Assembly: GCA_003221985.1 (NCBI GenBank)
Contig: QHUQ01000216.1
Span: forward strand, 1 to 22,343
Direction of reading: 5' to 3'
Length of the DNA: 22,343 nucleotides
From: Gemmatimonadota bacterium
Lineage (GTDB): Bacteria; Gemmatimonadota; Gemmatimonadetes; Gemmatimonadales; GWC2-71-9
Positions 6,924 to 13,288 of the stretch are shown piece after piece (position 1 is the stretch's first letter; every line of letters begins with the position of its first letter). The notes below the pieces were generated by a model. It was given only the letters and a program-made list of their open reading frames with translations, searched no databases and was not told the DNA's origin. A program made the translations under genes and the position numbers.

Positions 6924-7892
6924 TCAATTGGCCTCCGAGTCACCATCCAACCACTGGCGGGCGACCGCTTTGATCGTCCCCGGCGCGTTCCCTTCGGCCC
7001 GGTTATTCGCGAGGATGAACGCTTCGATGCGCCGGCGCAACGCTTCGCGCACGAGCTGCAAGAGATCCGCGCGCAGCGCCGGTTGTGGCTCCTGCACGCG
7101 GTCGTACGGCTGGAATTGCTTCACCGCGTCGCTGTACCGGCGGCCCGGCTTGAGCAGCGCCCGCGCCACCGTGAAATCGGCCGGAAAGGTCCAGCCGAGG
7201 TCGATCTGGTCGCCGATCGACGGCATTTCCGTCCAGGAGTTGAATACGTGCGTGAGGCCATGTCGCTTCAGCACTTCACCATGCACGCCGGTGAGCAGCT
7301 CGGGATTGCGTAGCTCGACGCCGTAGCGAAAGTCGCGCGGCAACTCCGTGAAGAAGTCGTCGAGCTGATCGGCCCACTGCAAGGGATCCGGCAGATCCTT
7401 GCCACGCATCGCCTGGAACTCAAAGACGAAGCACCCCGCATGATCGCTGAACACTCGGCTGTAGGGACCCAGGACGGCGTCCTTGAACAGCATCGCATTG
7501 AGAAAGTCCGGATTCTTCATGCCGGCGAGGCCTGGTTGCGCGGCATCCTGACCCAACCGTTTCGCCGTGATGCGATCCCAGACTTTGCTCACGCACGGAA
7601 AGCCCGCTGGCAACGCGCGGGCGTAGGACCGCAATTCGTCTTCTGACGGCGGATCGTAGAACGCACTGTCGATGCCGACGGTCCGAAACAGTGGATAGCG
7701 CGCGTATTCCTCGAGCCGCCTGGCTGGCTCGGGGCCGCGATAGCGACGGTGATAGACGTCGCCAAACCAGCCGTCGTAGGTCCAGGTAGAGGTTCCAAAT
7801 CGGATGTTCGCCGGGATTCCTTGTGCGAGTTCAACCACCTCATGGCTTGGAGCCGGAAGTGCTTCAGGGCCAAAGAGATCCGGTTGAGTCAT
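6924..7892 (-). CDS. DUF72 (YecE-like) TIM-barrel protein
   Basis: A 322-residue soluble protein of the DUF72 family (Pfam PF01904), a TIM-barrel fold without an established reaction. Family blocks visible are FGTSTWTYDGWFGDVYH near the N terminus, YPLFRTVGIDSAFYDPPS, FPCVSKVWDRIT, YGVELRNPELL, HVFNSWTEMPS and the C-terminal FILANNRAEGNAPGTI. The ATG at 7892 is preferred to a TTG two codons upstream. No Shine-Dalgarno is evident; a TAGACT hexamer lies just upstream as a possible -10. The N terminus QPDLFG matches the bacterial beta-clamp-binding pattern (Q-x-D-L-F). The gene diverges from imuB, and operator site B lies in the 82-bp gap, 45 bp from this start, so joint control is possible. Confidence 0.9.
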   Translation of the reverse strand: MTQPDLFGPEALPAPSHEVVELAQGIPANIRFGTSTWTYDGWFGDVYHRRYRGPEPARRLEEYARYPLFRTVGIDSAFYDPPSEDELRSYARALPAGFPCVSKVWDRITAKRLGQDAAQPGLAGMKNPDFLNAMLFKDAVLGPYSRVFSDHAGCFVFEFQAMRGKDLPDPLQWADQLDDFFTELPRDFRYGVELRNPELLTGVHGEVLKRHGLTHVFNSWTEMPSIGDQIDLGWTFPADFTVARALLKPGRRYSDAVKQFQPYDRVQEPQPALRADLLQLVREALRRRIEAFILANNRAEGNAPGTIKAVARQWLDGDSEAN

Positions 7893-7937
7893 CAGCAAAG
7901 TCTAATCTCCCGGAAACGCCTTGCGAGTGAGGTAAGC

Positions 7938-7954
7938 TTCGGGATATATTCGGG
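7938..7954 (+). promoter_or_regulatory. Shared direct-repeat operator/promoter, site B (imuB-dnaE2 operon)
   Basis: TTCGGGATATATTCGGG differs from site A by one base and keeps the exact TTCGGG-N5-TTCGGG repeat. TATATT at 7945-7950 is the predicted -10, which puts transcription start near 7957. That is 3 nt before an in-frame TTG and about 18 nt before the ATG at 7975. It sits in the divergent gap between DUF72 and imuB. Confidence 0.75.
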
Positions 7955-7974
7955 TCCCCTTGGGGCTTTTGTCA

Positions 7975-9249
7975 ATGTCGCGACGTCCTACGAGCTCGCT
8001 CGCTGCCTGCGTCTGGATTCCCCTCTTCCCGCTCCGCTGTGAAGAGGCTCGGCATGAGGGACTGGTTGGCTACCCCACCGCCCTGCTCGCTCCCGACACC
8101 ACCCGCAAGCTCTGGCAGGTCTCCCCCCTCGCCCGCCATGCCGGCGTGAAGCCGGGCATGACGGTCAGTCAGGCGATCGGCCTCTGTTCCACGCTGCGGC
8201 TCATCGAACCCGATCCGGTCCATTACGACGAGCGCTTTGCCAATCTGCTCTCGGCACTCACCGAGGTGAGCCCGGTTGTCGAGGCTGCGGAATTGGGCCT
8301 CGCGTATGTGGGTGTGGACGGCTTGGAAGGGATTTATGGCTCGCGAGAGAAGATCATCGAAGCGCTCAAGAAGACGTTGGAATGTTGGAATGTTGGAAGG
8401 ATAGGGCTCGGTCCAGGAAAATTCGTCGCCTGGGTAGCCGCGAGTCGCACCAAACCGGGGGAAGCGATCGTCGTACCGCTCGGCGAGGAGCAGAAGTTTC
8501 TCGCATCGCAACCGGTCTCCGTCCTGCCGCTCGACCCTGACACGCATCGCCGGCTCCGCCAGCTCGGCATCCGCAGTCTCGGCGCACTCGCCGCTCTTCC
8601 GGAAGCAGCCGTCACGGCACAATTCGGCGCGCTGGGGAAGCGACTGTGGCGCCTCGCCGCGGGCCGCATCGCGGAGCCCGTCGCCGGATCCATCGCGCCC
8701 GAGCCGATCGTGGCCGCGCTCACCTTCTTCACGCCTGTCGGTGAGCGCGAGCTGCTCGTCCACTCCCTCGACCAGCTGATCGCTCGCGCGCTCAAACATC
8801 CACGCCGTATCGGCTGGCGCGTGCATGCGGTGCGACTGCGCGCCGACCTCGAATGTGTGGAGATGAATGAAAACGCAGGTAGGGGCGCAGCATGCTGCGC
8901 CCCTACAAATCGTTCCTGGCTCGTCAACGTGTTGTTGAAGGATCCGACTGCGGACGGTGAGCGCATCGCCGCGCCGCTCAAGACCCGGCTCGAGCAATCG
9001 CCGCCGACGGGCGCCGTCGAGCGTCTCGTCCTCGAGTTCACCGCCTTCGCGCCCGGCACCGCCGAGCTGCAGCTGTTCGCGCGCGATGCGCAGGCGGCCG
9101 CGCGCGCGGGCCAGCAGCGTGCGTTGCAGAGCGCCGCACGCGAGATCCGCATGCGCGTGCAGCGCTCGTGTCTTTACCACATCATCGAGGTCCAGCCATG
9201 GTCGCGCCTGCCCGAGCGCCGCTACGCACTGATCGACTACGAGCCGTAA
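7975..9249 (+). CDS. imuB: ImuB-like Y-family polymerase homologue (mutagenesis cassette)
   Basis: A 424-residue ImuB, the non-catalytic Y-family homologue that links DnaE2 to the sliding clamp during damage-induced mutagenesis. The start VWIPLFPLRCEE, the thumb region RRLRQLGIRSLGALAALPEAAVTAQFG and the end PWSRLPERRYALIDYEP are typical. The acidic catalytic residues of true Y-family polymerases are missing, both in the first strand and in the SIDE-type motif (here AELGLAYVGVDGL). ATG 7975 follows GGGG with a 9-nt gap; an in-frame TTG at 7960, just after the predicted transcription start, is the alternative. No imuA lies nearby. Two repeat insertions disturb the protein: a 24-bp TTGGAATG triplet (residues about 135-142) and the 28-bp palindrome, which codes for GRGAACCAPT. 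Both keep the frame. Confidence 0.9.
   Translation: MSRRPTSSLAACVWIPLFPLRCEEARHEGLVGYPTALLAPDTTRKLWQVSPLARHAGVKPGMTVSQAIGLCSTLRLIEPDPVHYDERFANLLSALTEVSPVVEAAELGLAYVGVDGLEGIYGSREKIIEALKKTLECWNVGRIGLGPGKFVAWVAASRTKPGEAIVVPLGEEQKFLASQPVSVLPLDPDTHRRLRQLGIRSLGALAALPEAAVTAQFGALGKRLWRLAAGRIAEPVAGSIAPEPIVAALTFFTPVGERELLVHSLDQLIARALKHPRRIGWRVHAVRLRADLECVEMNENAGRGAACCAPTNRSWLVNVLLKDPTADGERIAAPLKTRLEQSPPTGAVERLVLEFTAFAPGTAELQLFARDAQAAARAGQQRALQSAAREIRMRVQRSCLYHIIEVQPWSRLPERRYALIDYEP
8377..8400 (+). repeat. 8-bp tandem repeat x3 (TTGGAATG) inside imuB
   Basis: Three consecutive octamers TTGGAATG, TTGGAATG, TTGGAAGG occupy 24 bp, so the frame is kept. They encode LECWNVGR in the segment just before the conserved GLGPGKFVAWVAA strand. 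Confidence 0.85.
8879..8906. repeat. Perfect 28-bp palindrome, copy 1 (inside imuB)
   Basis: The left arm GTAGGGGCGCAGCA is followed directly by its exact reverse complement, with no loop. It is identical to copy 2 at the end of dnaE2. Here it is read in the frame that has no stop (AGG GGC GCA GCA TGC TGC), adding a cysteine-containing loop between the conserved VRLRADLE and SWLVNVLLKDP strands. Confidence 0.97.
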
Positions 9250-9485
9250 ACGAGCCGCGCGCCGTTACGGTGGAGTTGGATGAATCCGGTCTCATGACGG
9301 TCGGATGGCCGGACGGCCGGACGGCCGGAATAGTCGAAGCAATTCTCGAATCATGGCGAATCGACGATGAATGGTGGCGTCAGCCAATTTCTCGGTCGTA
9401 TCTGGAATTGTTGTTGGCAGGAGGAAAGCGCGTCGTGGTATTTCAGGATTTATTGACGGGCCTTTGGTTCATACAGCAGCCATGA
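9198..9485 (+). CDS. Small DUF6504-like protein of the imuB-dnaE2 operon
   Basis: A 95-residue ORF between imuB and dnaE2. The core is VEAILESWRIDDEWWRQPISRSYLELLL followed by a short strand pair ending LTGLWFIQQP. This resembles the small DUF6504-type proteins that accompany ImuB/DnaE2 cassettes in other phyla (recalled family resemblance, not searched). The ATG at 9198 is preceded by GAGG with a 7-nt gap and overlaps the imuB 3' end by 52 bp; a GTG at 9270 is an alternative. Its TGA overlaps the dnaE2 ATG as ATGA, indicating coupled translation. A GGCCGGAC tandem repeat sits in its N-terminal half. The role is unknown; the position suggests an accessory of the mutasome. Confidence 0.72.
   Translation: MVAPARAPLRTDRLRAVNEPRAVTVELDESGLMTVGWPDGRTAGIVEAILESWRIDDEWWRQPISRSYLELLLAGGKRVVVFQDLLTGLWFIQQP
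9307..9330 (+). repeat. 8-bp tandem repeat x3 (GGCCGGAC)
   Basis: Units GGCCGGAC, GGCCGGAC, GGCCGGAA form 24 bp in frame, encoding part of WPDGRTAGIV. The unit is the rotated reverse complement of the repeat in the SPL gene (3834-3865). Confidence 0.85.
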
Positions 9486-12400
9486 CTCAGGGGCCGTTGT
9501 ATGCGGAGCTGCATTGTCATTCCGCATACTCCTTCCTGGATGGTGCCTCGCCGCCGGACGAGCTGCTCGCCGCAGCGCACCACCACGGCTATCCAGCCCT
9601 GGCACTCACCGATCGCAACGGTATCTACGGCTCGCTCGCATTCGCGCACGCCGCCAAACCGCTCGGCCTGCAGGCAATCACCGGTGCCGAAGTCACGCTC
9701 ACGGACGGCAGCCATCTCGTTCTGCTCGCCGAGACACCGCAGGGGTACACGAATTTGTGCCGGCTGCTCACCGAGTCGCATCTCGGCGCCGAGCGTCTCG
9801 ATCCCCGGTTGCCGCTCGCGGCGATCGAATCGCGCCATGATGGTCTGATCATTCTTTCAGGGTCGCGCCGTGACGGCATGTTGTCGCGGGCTCTGGAGAA
9901 CGATGGACTGAGCGCTGCCCGCAAGCTCGCGGAGCGGTGCCGAGTGGTGTTCGGACCTGACCGGTTTTTCGTGGAGATCCAGCGAAATAGGGTGCGCGGA
10001 GATTTGGCGCATACCACGACACTGCATAGTCTCGCAGGCGACGTACACCTTGGCGTCGTAGCGACGGGTAACGTCTACTACCACACCCGCTCCCTGCATC
10101 GCCTGCACGACGTCATGGTCGCGATCCGCCACCGCACGACGCTCGACGGCTCGCACCGGGTGCGAAATCCGAACAGCGAGTTTTACTTGCGGCCACTGGA
10201 AGAAGTCGTGACGCTGTTTCATGACTGTCCGGATGCTGTCGCTACGACATTGTCCATCGCCGAGCGCTGTAAGGCCTTCGACCTGACGCGCGACCTGGGC
10301 TACACCTTCCCCGACTTCCGCGGGGCCGATCGGGCTCCCGCGCCGCAGGCGCTGGCCGAGCTGTGCAACGCGCGGATGCAGGAACGCTATCCCCCAGGCT
10401 CGCTCTATCATGCCCAGGCCGTCCGCCGGCTCGCGGAAGAATTGCAGCTCATCGAGCTTCACCAGCTCAGTGGCTTTTTCCTCGTCTACCACGACCTGTT
10501 CGATCTCGCGCGCGAGGTCGCGGCCGACATCCGGCGCGGCTCGCGGCGCGCCGGCGGCAACTTGCTGCCGGGCCGGGGCCGCGGCTCGTCCGTCTCGTCC
10601 ATCGTCTGCTACCTGCTCGGCCTGTCGCACATCGATCCGATCGCTAACAAGCTCTTTCTCGGCCGCTTCCTGAACGAGACGCTCGCGTCGGTGCCCGACA
10701 TCGATCTCGATTTTCCGCGCGAGATCCGCGAGGAGCTGATCCGCCGCGTCTACACGCGCTACGGCGCCGAGCACGCCGGGCTGGTGTGCTCGTTTCCCAC
10801 GTACCGGCTGCGATCGGCGGTGCGCGAAATCGGCAAGGCGCTCGACTTGCCGCTTGGCGAAATCGAATTGGTCGCCAAGCTCGCCGATGGCCGCGCCGAT
10901 GAGCTGCCGGATGAAATGGAAAACCTGCCGGGATTCAAAGGCCGCAAGGACGCGCCGCTGTGGAAAGAGCTGTGCCAGCTCGCGCACGACATTCGCGGCC
11001 TGCCGCGCCACGTCTCGCAGCACCCCGGCGGCATGATCATTTCCTCCCGGCCGCTCATCGAGCTGGTGCCGCTCGAGCGCGCTGCGATGGATGACCGCGT
11101 CGTCTGCCAGTGGGACAAGGATTCCTGCGACGACGCGCGCTTCATCAAGATCGACTTCCTCGCGCTCGGCATGCTGTCGCTGGTGGAGGAATGCGTCGAG
11201 CTGATCGCGCGGCGCACGGGAACGCCTCCCGATCTGTCACGCATCGACTTCGAAGACCCCGCCATCTACGACCGCATCTGCGCCGGCGACACGATCGGGC
11301 TGTTTCAGATCGAGAGCCGCGCCCAGATCCAGATGATCCGGCGCAGCCGGCCGCGCAACCTCGAGGATCTCGCGGTGGAAGTCGCGATTGTCCGGCCGGG
11401 CCCGATTGTCGGCGGCGCCGTGAACCCGTACGTCAGGCGGCGGGAAGAGCAGCGGCGCGCGCATGCGGCCGGCCGCGCCTACGAGCCTCCCGTCGATCAC
11501 CCGCTGCTACGCGACTGTCTCGCGGAGACGCTGGGCGTGATTCTCTATCAGGATCAGGTGCTGCAGGTGTGCCAGGCGCTCGCGGGCTTTACGACCGGAC
11601 AGTCCGAGGCGCTGCGCCGCGCCATGAGCCGCCGCCGCTCGCACGACTTGATCGGAGGCTTCTGGGACGAATTCCGCCAGGGGGCGCTGGCTCGTGGTGT
11701 CTCCGAAGCAACCGCGGAGAAAGTCTTCGGCCAGGTGATCGCGTTCAGTGAATTTGGATTTCCCAAGTCGCATGCCGCAGCGTTTGGTCTGCTCGCCTAC
11801 CAATCGGCGTGGCTCAGGCACTACCATCCAGTCGAGTACTACGTCGCCCTCTTCAATAATCAGCCGATGGGCTTCTACTCGATCGATGCGCTGGGACGCG
11901 ACGCCATGCGCAACGGCATCGAGATGCGCTTGCCCGACGTGAACCAGAGCGACGTGTGGTGTACGGTAGAGCGGGAAACGGGAAACGAGAAACGAGAAAC
12001 GGCGGTTCGGATTGGACTAGGATTCATTCGCCATTGGAGTGAAGAAACAGCCACCGCGACCGTGCTCGAACGTGAGCAGAACGGGTCGTTCAAAAGCGTT
12101 GGCGATTTCATTAGGCGCGCGCCGCCCAGGCGCAAACGCACCGCCATCGAGGCGCTCATGTGGGTGGGCGGCTGTGACGGATTCGGTCTCACGCGCCGCG
12201 AGCTGTTATGGCAGGTGGGACTGTGGCTGCCACCGAAAGCCTCGCGCTCCGTCGACGGACGCGGCCGGCGCCAACTCGAGCTGGCGTTGAGCCACCCCCA
12301 CGAGCAGCTGCCCTTCGGCGGTCTCGCGGCCCACGAGCGGCTCCTGGCCGAGTATGCCACGCTGGGATTTTCTGCCAGCGGGCATCCCTTGACGTTAGTG

Positions 12401-13189
12401 CGCGGTGCGTTACCACCTAACCTCACGCTGAACAAGGCCTTGGAGAGTCTCAGGCCGGGACAAAAATGCCAGGTGGCCGGTCTTGTCGTCGCGCGTCAGC
12501 GGCCGGAGACCGCGAAGGGGACCGTATTTCTGCTGGTCGAAGACGAAACCGGAATGACGAACGTGATCGTGCGGACCGACGTCTACGACCGCTATCGGGC
12601 AGCCGTCCGAGGCGAGCCGTTCGTGCTCGTAACGGGGAAACTGGCCAAGGATGACGGCACAGTGAATGTGCTGGCGGAGAAAGTGGACGGATTGCAGTTG
12701 GTAGGGGCGCAGCATGCTGCGCCCCTACACGACACGGTTAGTCGAAGGCCTCCCCAAATCCCCTCGCGTTGTCGACAGCCGCGTCATCGAGCTCAGCGAT
12801 CCCGCGGTCGTCGACTCGCGCCAGCCCTATCATGCCGGTTTCGGCACCGCGCAGACCGATTCCGCAGTAGTGACTCGCCTCGTGCGCGGCATCGAGCGAT
12901 TTTCCCGTCGCGCCATCGCGACTCTCATTGCCGAGTATCGCGAAGACCATCGTGTGCGCAGGGCCGGCGTTATTGTCGCATCATTGACGGATCCCGCTAC
13001 CATCGCGAATCAGCACATGCGCGCCCACGCATCCGAAGGCCGGCTGTTTCGCAGAGTGCTCGTCGATGGCCTCGAGCGCTGCGGCGTGACCATTCGAATC
13101 GCGCTGGAACGGGAGGTCTACGGCCTTTTGGCCAAGGCCCTGCACCAATCACCGACCAGGGTGAAGACCAGGGTAACCGCACTGGGTGA
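9482..13189 (+). CDS. dnaE2: Error-prone DNA polymerase DnaE2, 3' end extended by read-through
   Basis: DnaE2 is the C-family polymerase that does translesion synthesis with ImuB. The PHP domain starts at once (HCHSAYSFLDG, residues 11-21); LLPGRGRGSSVSSIVCYLLGLSHIDP precedes the catalytic PDIDLDF at about residues 405-411; SQHPGGMI and FGFPKSHAAAFGLLAYQSAWLRHYHP follow; an OB fold lies at about residues 995-1070. Homology ends near base 12700, where about 1,073 residues is the normal family length. The frame then runs on 160 codons through a palindrome and the next gene as an Arg/Ser/Pro-rich shadow, because no stop remains. ATG 9482 overlaps the upstream TGA (ATGA); the frame open to 9371 is not used. 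A 7-bp tandem repeat lies at 11973-12000. Confidence 0.93.
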   Translation: MTQGPLYAELHCHSAYSFLDGASPPDELLAAAHHHGYPALALTDRNGIYGSLAFAHAAKPLGLQAITGAEVTLTDGSHLVLLAETPQGYTNLCRLLTESHLGAERLDPRLPLAAIESRHDGLIILSGSRRDGMLSRALENDGLSAARKLAERCRVVFGPDRFFVEIQRNRVRGDLAHTTTLHSLAGDVHLGVVATGNVYYHTRSLHRLHDVMVAIRHRTTLDGSHRVRNPNSEFYLRPLEEVVTLFHDCPDAVATTLSIAERCKAFDLTRDLGYTFPDFRGADRAPAPQALAELCNARMQERYPPGSLYHAQAVRRLAEELQLIELHQLSGFFLVYHDLFDLAREVAADIRRGSRRAGGNLLPGRGRGSSVSSIVCYLLGLSHIDPIANKLFLGRFLNETLASVPDIDLDFPREIREELIRRVYTRYGAEHAGLVCSFPTYRLRSAVREIGKALDLPLGEIELVAKLADGRADELPDEMENLPGFKGRKDAPLWKELCQLAHDIRGLPRHVSQHPGGMIISSRPLIELVPLERAAMDDRVVCQWDKDSCDDARFIKIDFLALGMLSLVEECVELIARRTGTPPDLSRIDFEDPAIYDRICAGDTIGLFQIESRAQIQMIRRSRPRNLEDLAVEVAIVRPGPIVGGAVNPYVRRREEQRRAHAAGRAYEPPVDHPLLRDCLAETLGVILYQDQVLQVCQALAGFTTGQSEALRRAMSRRRSHDLIGGFWDEFRQGALARGVSEATAEKVFGQVIAFSEFGFPKSHAAAFGLLAYQSAWLRHYHPVEYYVALFNNQPMGFYSIDALGRDAMRNGIEMRLPDVNQSDVWCTVERETGNEKRETAVRIGLGFIRHWSEETATATVLEREQNGSFKSVGDFIRRAPPRRKRTAIEALMWVGGCDGFGLTRRELLWQVGLWLPPKASRSVDGRGRRQLELALSHPHEQLPFGGLAAHERLLAEYATLGFSASGHPLTLVRGALPPNLTLNKALESLRPGQKCQVAGLVVARQRPETAKGTVFLLVEDETGMTNVIVRTDVYDRYRAAVRGEPFVLVTGKLAKDDGTVNVLAEKVDGLQLVGAQHAAPLHDTVSRRPPQIPSRCRQPRHRAQRSRGRRLAPALSCRFRHRADRFRSSDSPRARHRAIFPSRHRDSHCRVSRRPSCAQGRRYCRIIDGSRYHRESAHARPRIRRPAVSQSARRWPRALRRDHSNRAGTGGLRPFGQGPAPITDQGEDQGNRTG
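11973..12000 (+). repeat. 7-bp tandem repeat x4 (GGGAAAC/GAGAAAC) inside dnaE2
   Basis: Two GGGAAAC units are followed by two GAGAAAC units. They encode RETGNEKRET in the loop between the conserved LPDVNQSDVWCTVE and VRIGLGFIRHW segments. The composition is unlike the flanking codons. Confidence 0.9.
12701..12728. repeat. Perfect 28-bp palindrome, copy 2 (dnaE2 3' end / next gene start)
   Basis: Identical to the copy at 8879-8906. In the dnaE2 frame it is read without a stop (VGAQHAAPL). In the frame of the following gene it supplies a TAG stop (12702-12704) and then an ATG (12714-12716). Confidence 0.97.
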
Positions 13190-13253
13190 AGGGGCGGGAC
13201 GGTGGCGGTCAGAGCAAAAGGTCGCGGCTGCAGCGGCCTGGCTGGTCAGCTAA
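12714..13253 (+). CDS. Hypothetical protein downstream of dnaE2
   Basis: A 179-residue protein of balanced composition that I cannot assign. It shows regular alternation of strands and helices: VVDSRVIELSD, a long helix AVVTRLVRGIERFSRRAIATLIAEY, a hydrophobic strand RRAGVIVASLTDP, then NQHMRAHASEGRLFRRVLVDGL, and a C-terminal RVTALGEGAGRWRSEQKVAAAAAWLVS. The order of strands and the final Glu/Lys-rich helix are loosely like RNase H-fold proteins, but this is weak. It is the real coding frame here, because the overlapping dnaE2 extension is Arg-rich noise. The only upstream start is the ATG inside the palindrome, since a TAG precedes it in frame. It probably belongs to the imuB-dnaE2 transcript. 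Confidence 0.68.
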   Translation: MLRPYTTRLVEGLPKSPRVVDSRVIELSDPAVVDSRQPYHAGFGTAQTDSAVVTRLVRGIERFSRRAIATLIAEYREDHRVRRAGVIVASLTDPATIANQHMRAHASEGRLFRRVLVDGLERCGVTIRIALEREVYGLLAKALHQSPTRVKTRVTALGEGAGRWRSEQKVAAAAAWLVS

Positions 13254-13288
13254 TGGCGTTTCGCGGGTCAGTATCACATCCTGTACCG

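Noticed and set aside
7956..7970. CCCCTTGGGG followed by CTTTT as a terminator
   Set aside because: The stem would be 3-4 bp with a 2-4 nt loop, too weak, and it lies at the imuB transcription start where a terminator makes little sense.
7972..9180. 402-residue minus-strand frame opposite imuB
   Set aside because: Composition is typical of a complementary-strand shadow, and imuB is clearly the coding strand.
9371..9481. Longer dnaE2 start at 9371
   Set aside because: The added residues are the out-of-frame reading of the small upstream gene; ATG 9482 overlaps that gene's stop and begins directly at the PHP domain.
8377..12000. The short repeats as a CRISPR array or phage-type array
   Set aside because: Units are 7-8 bp and contiguous, without spacers, and occur in coding frames.
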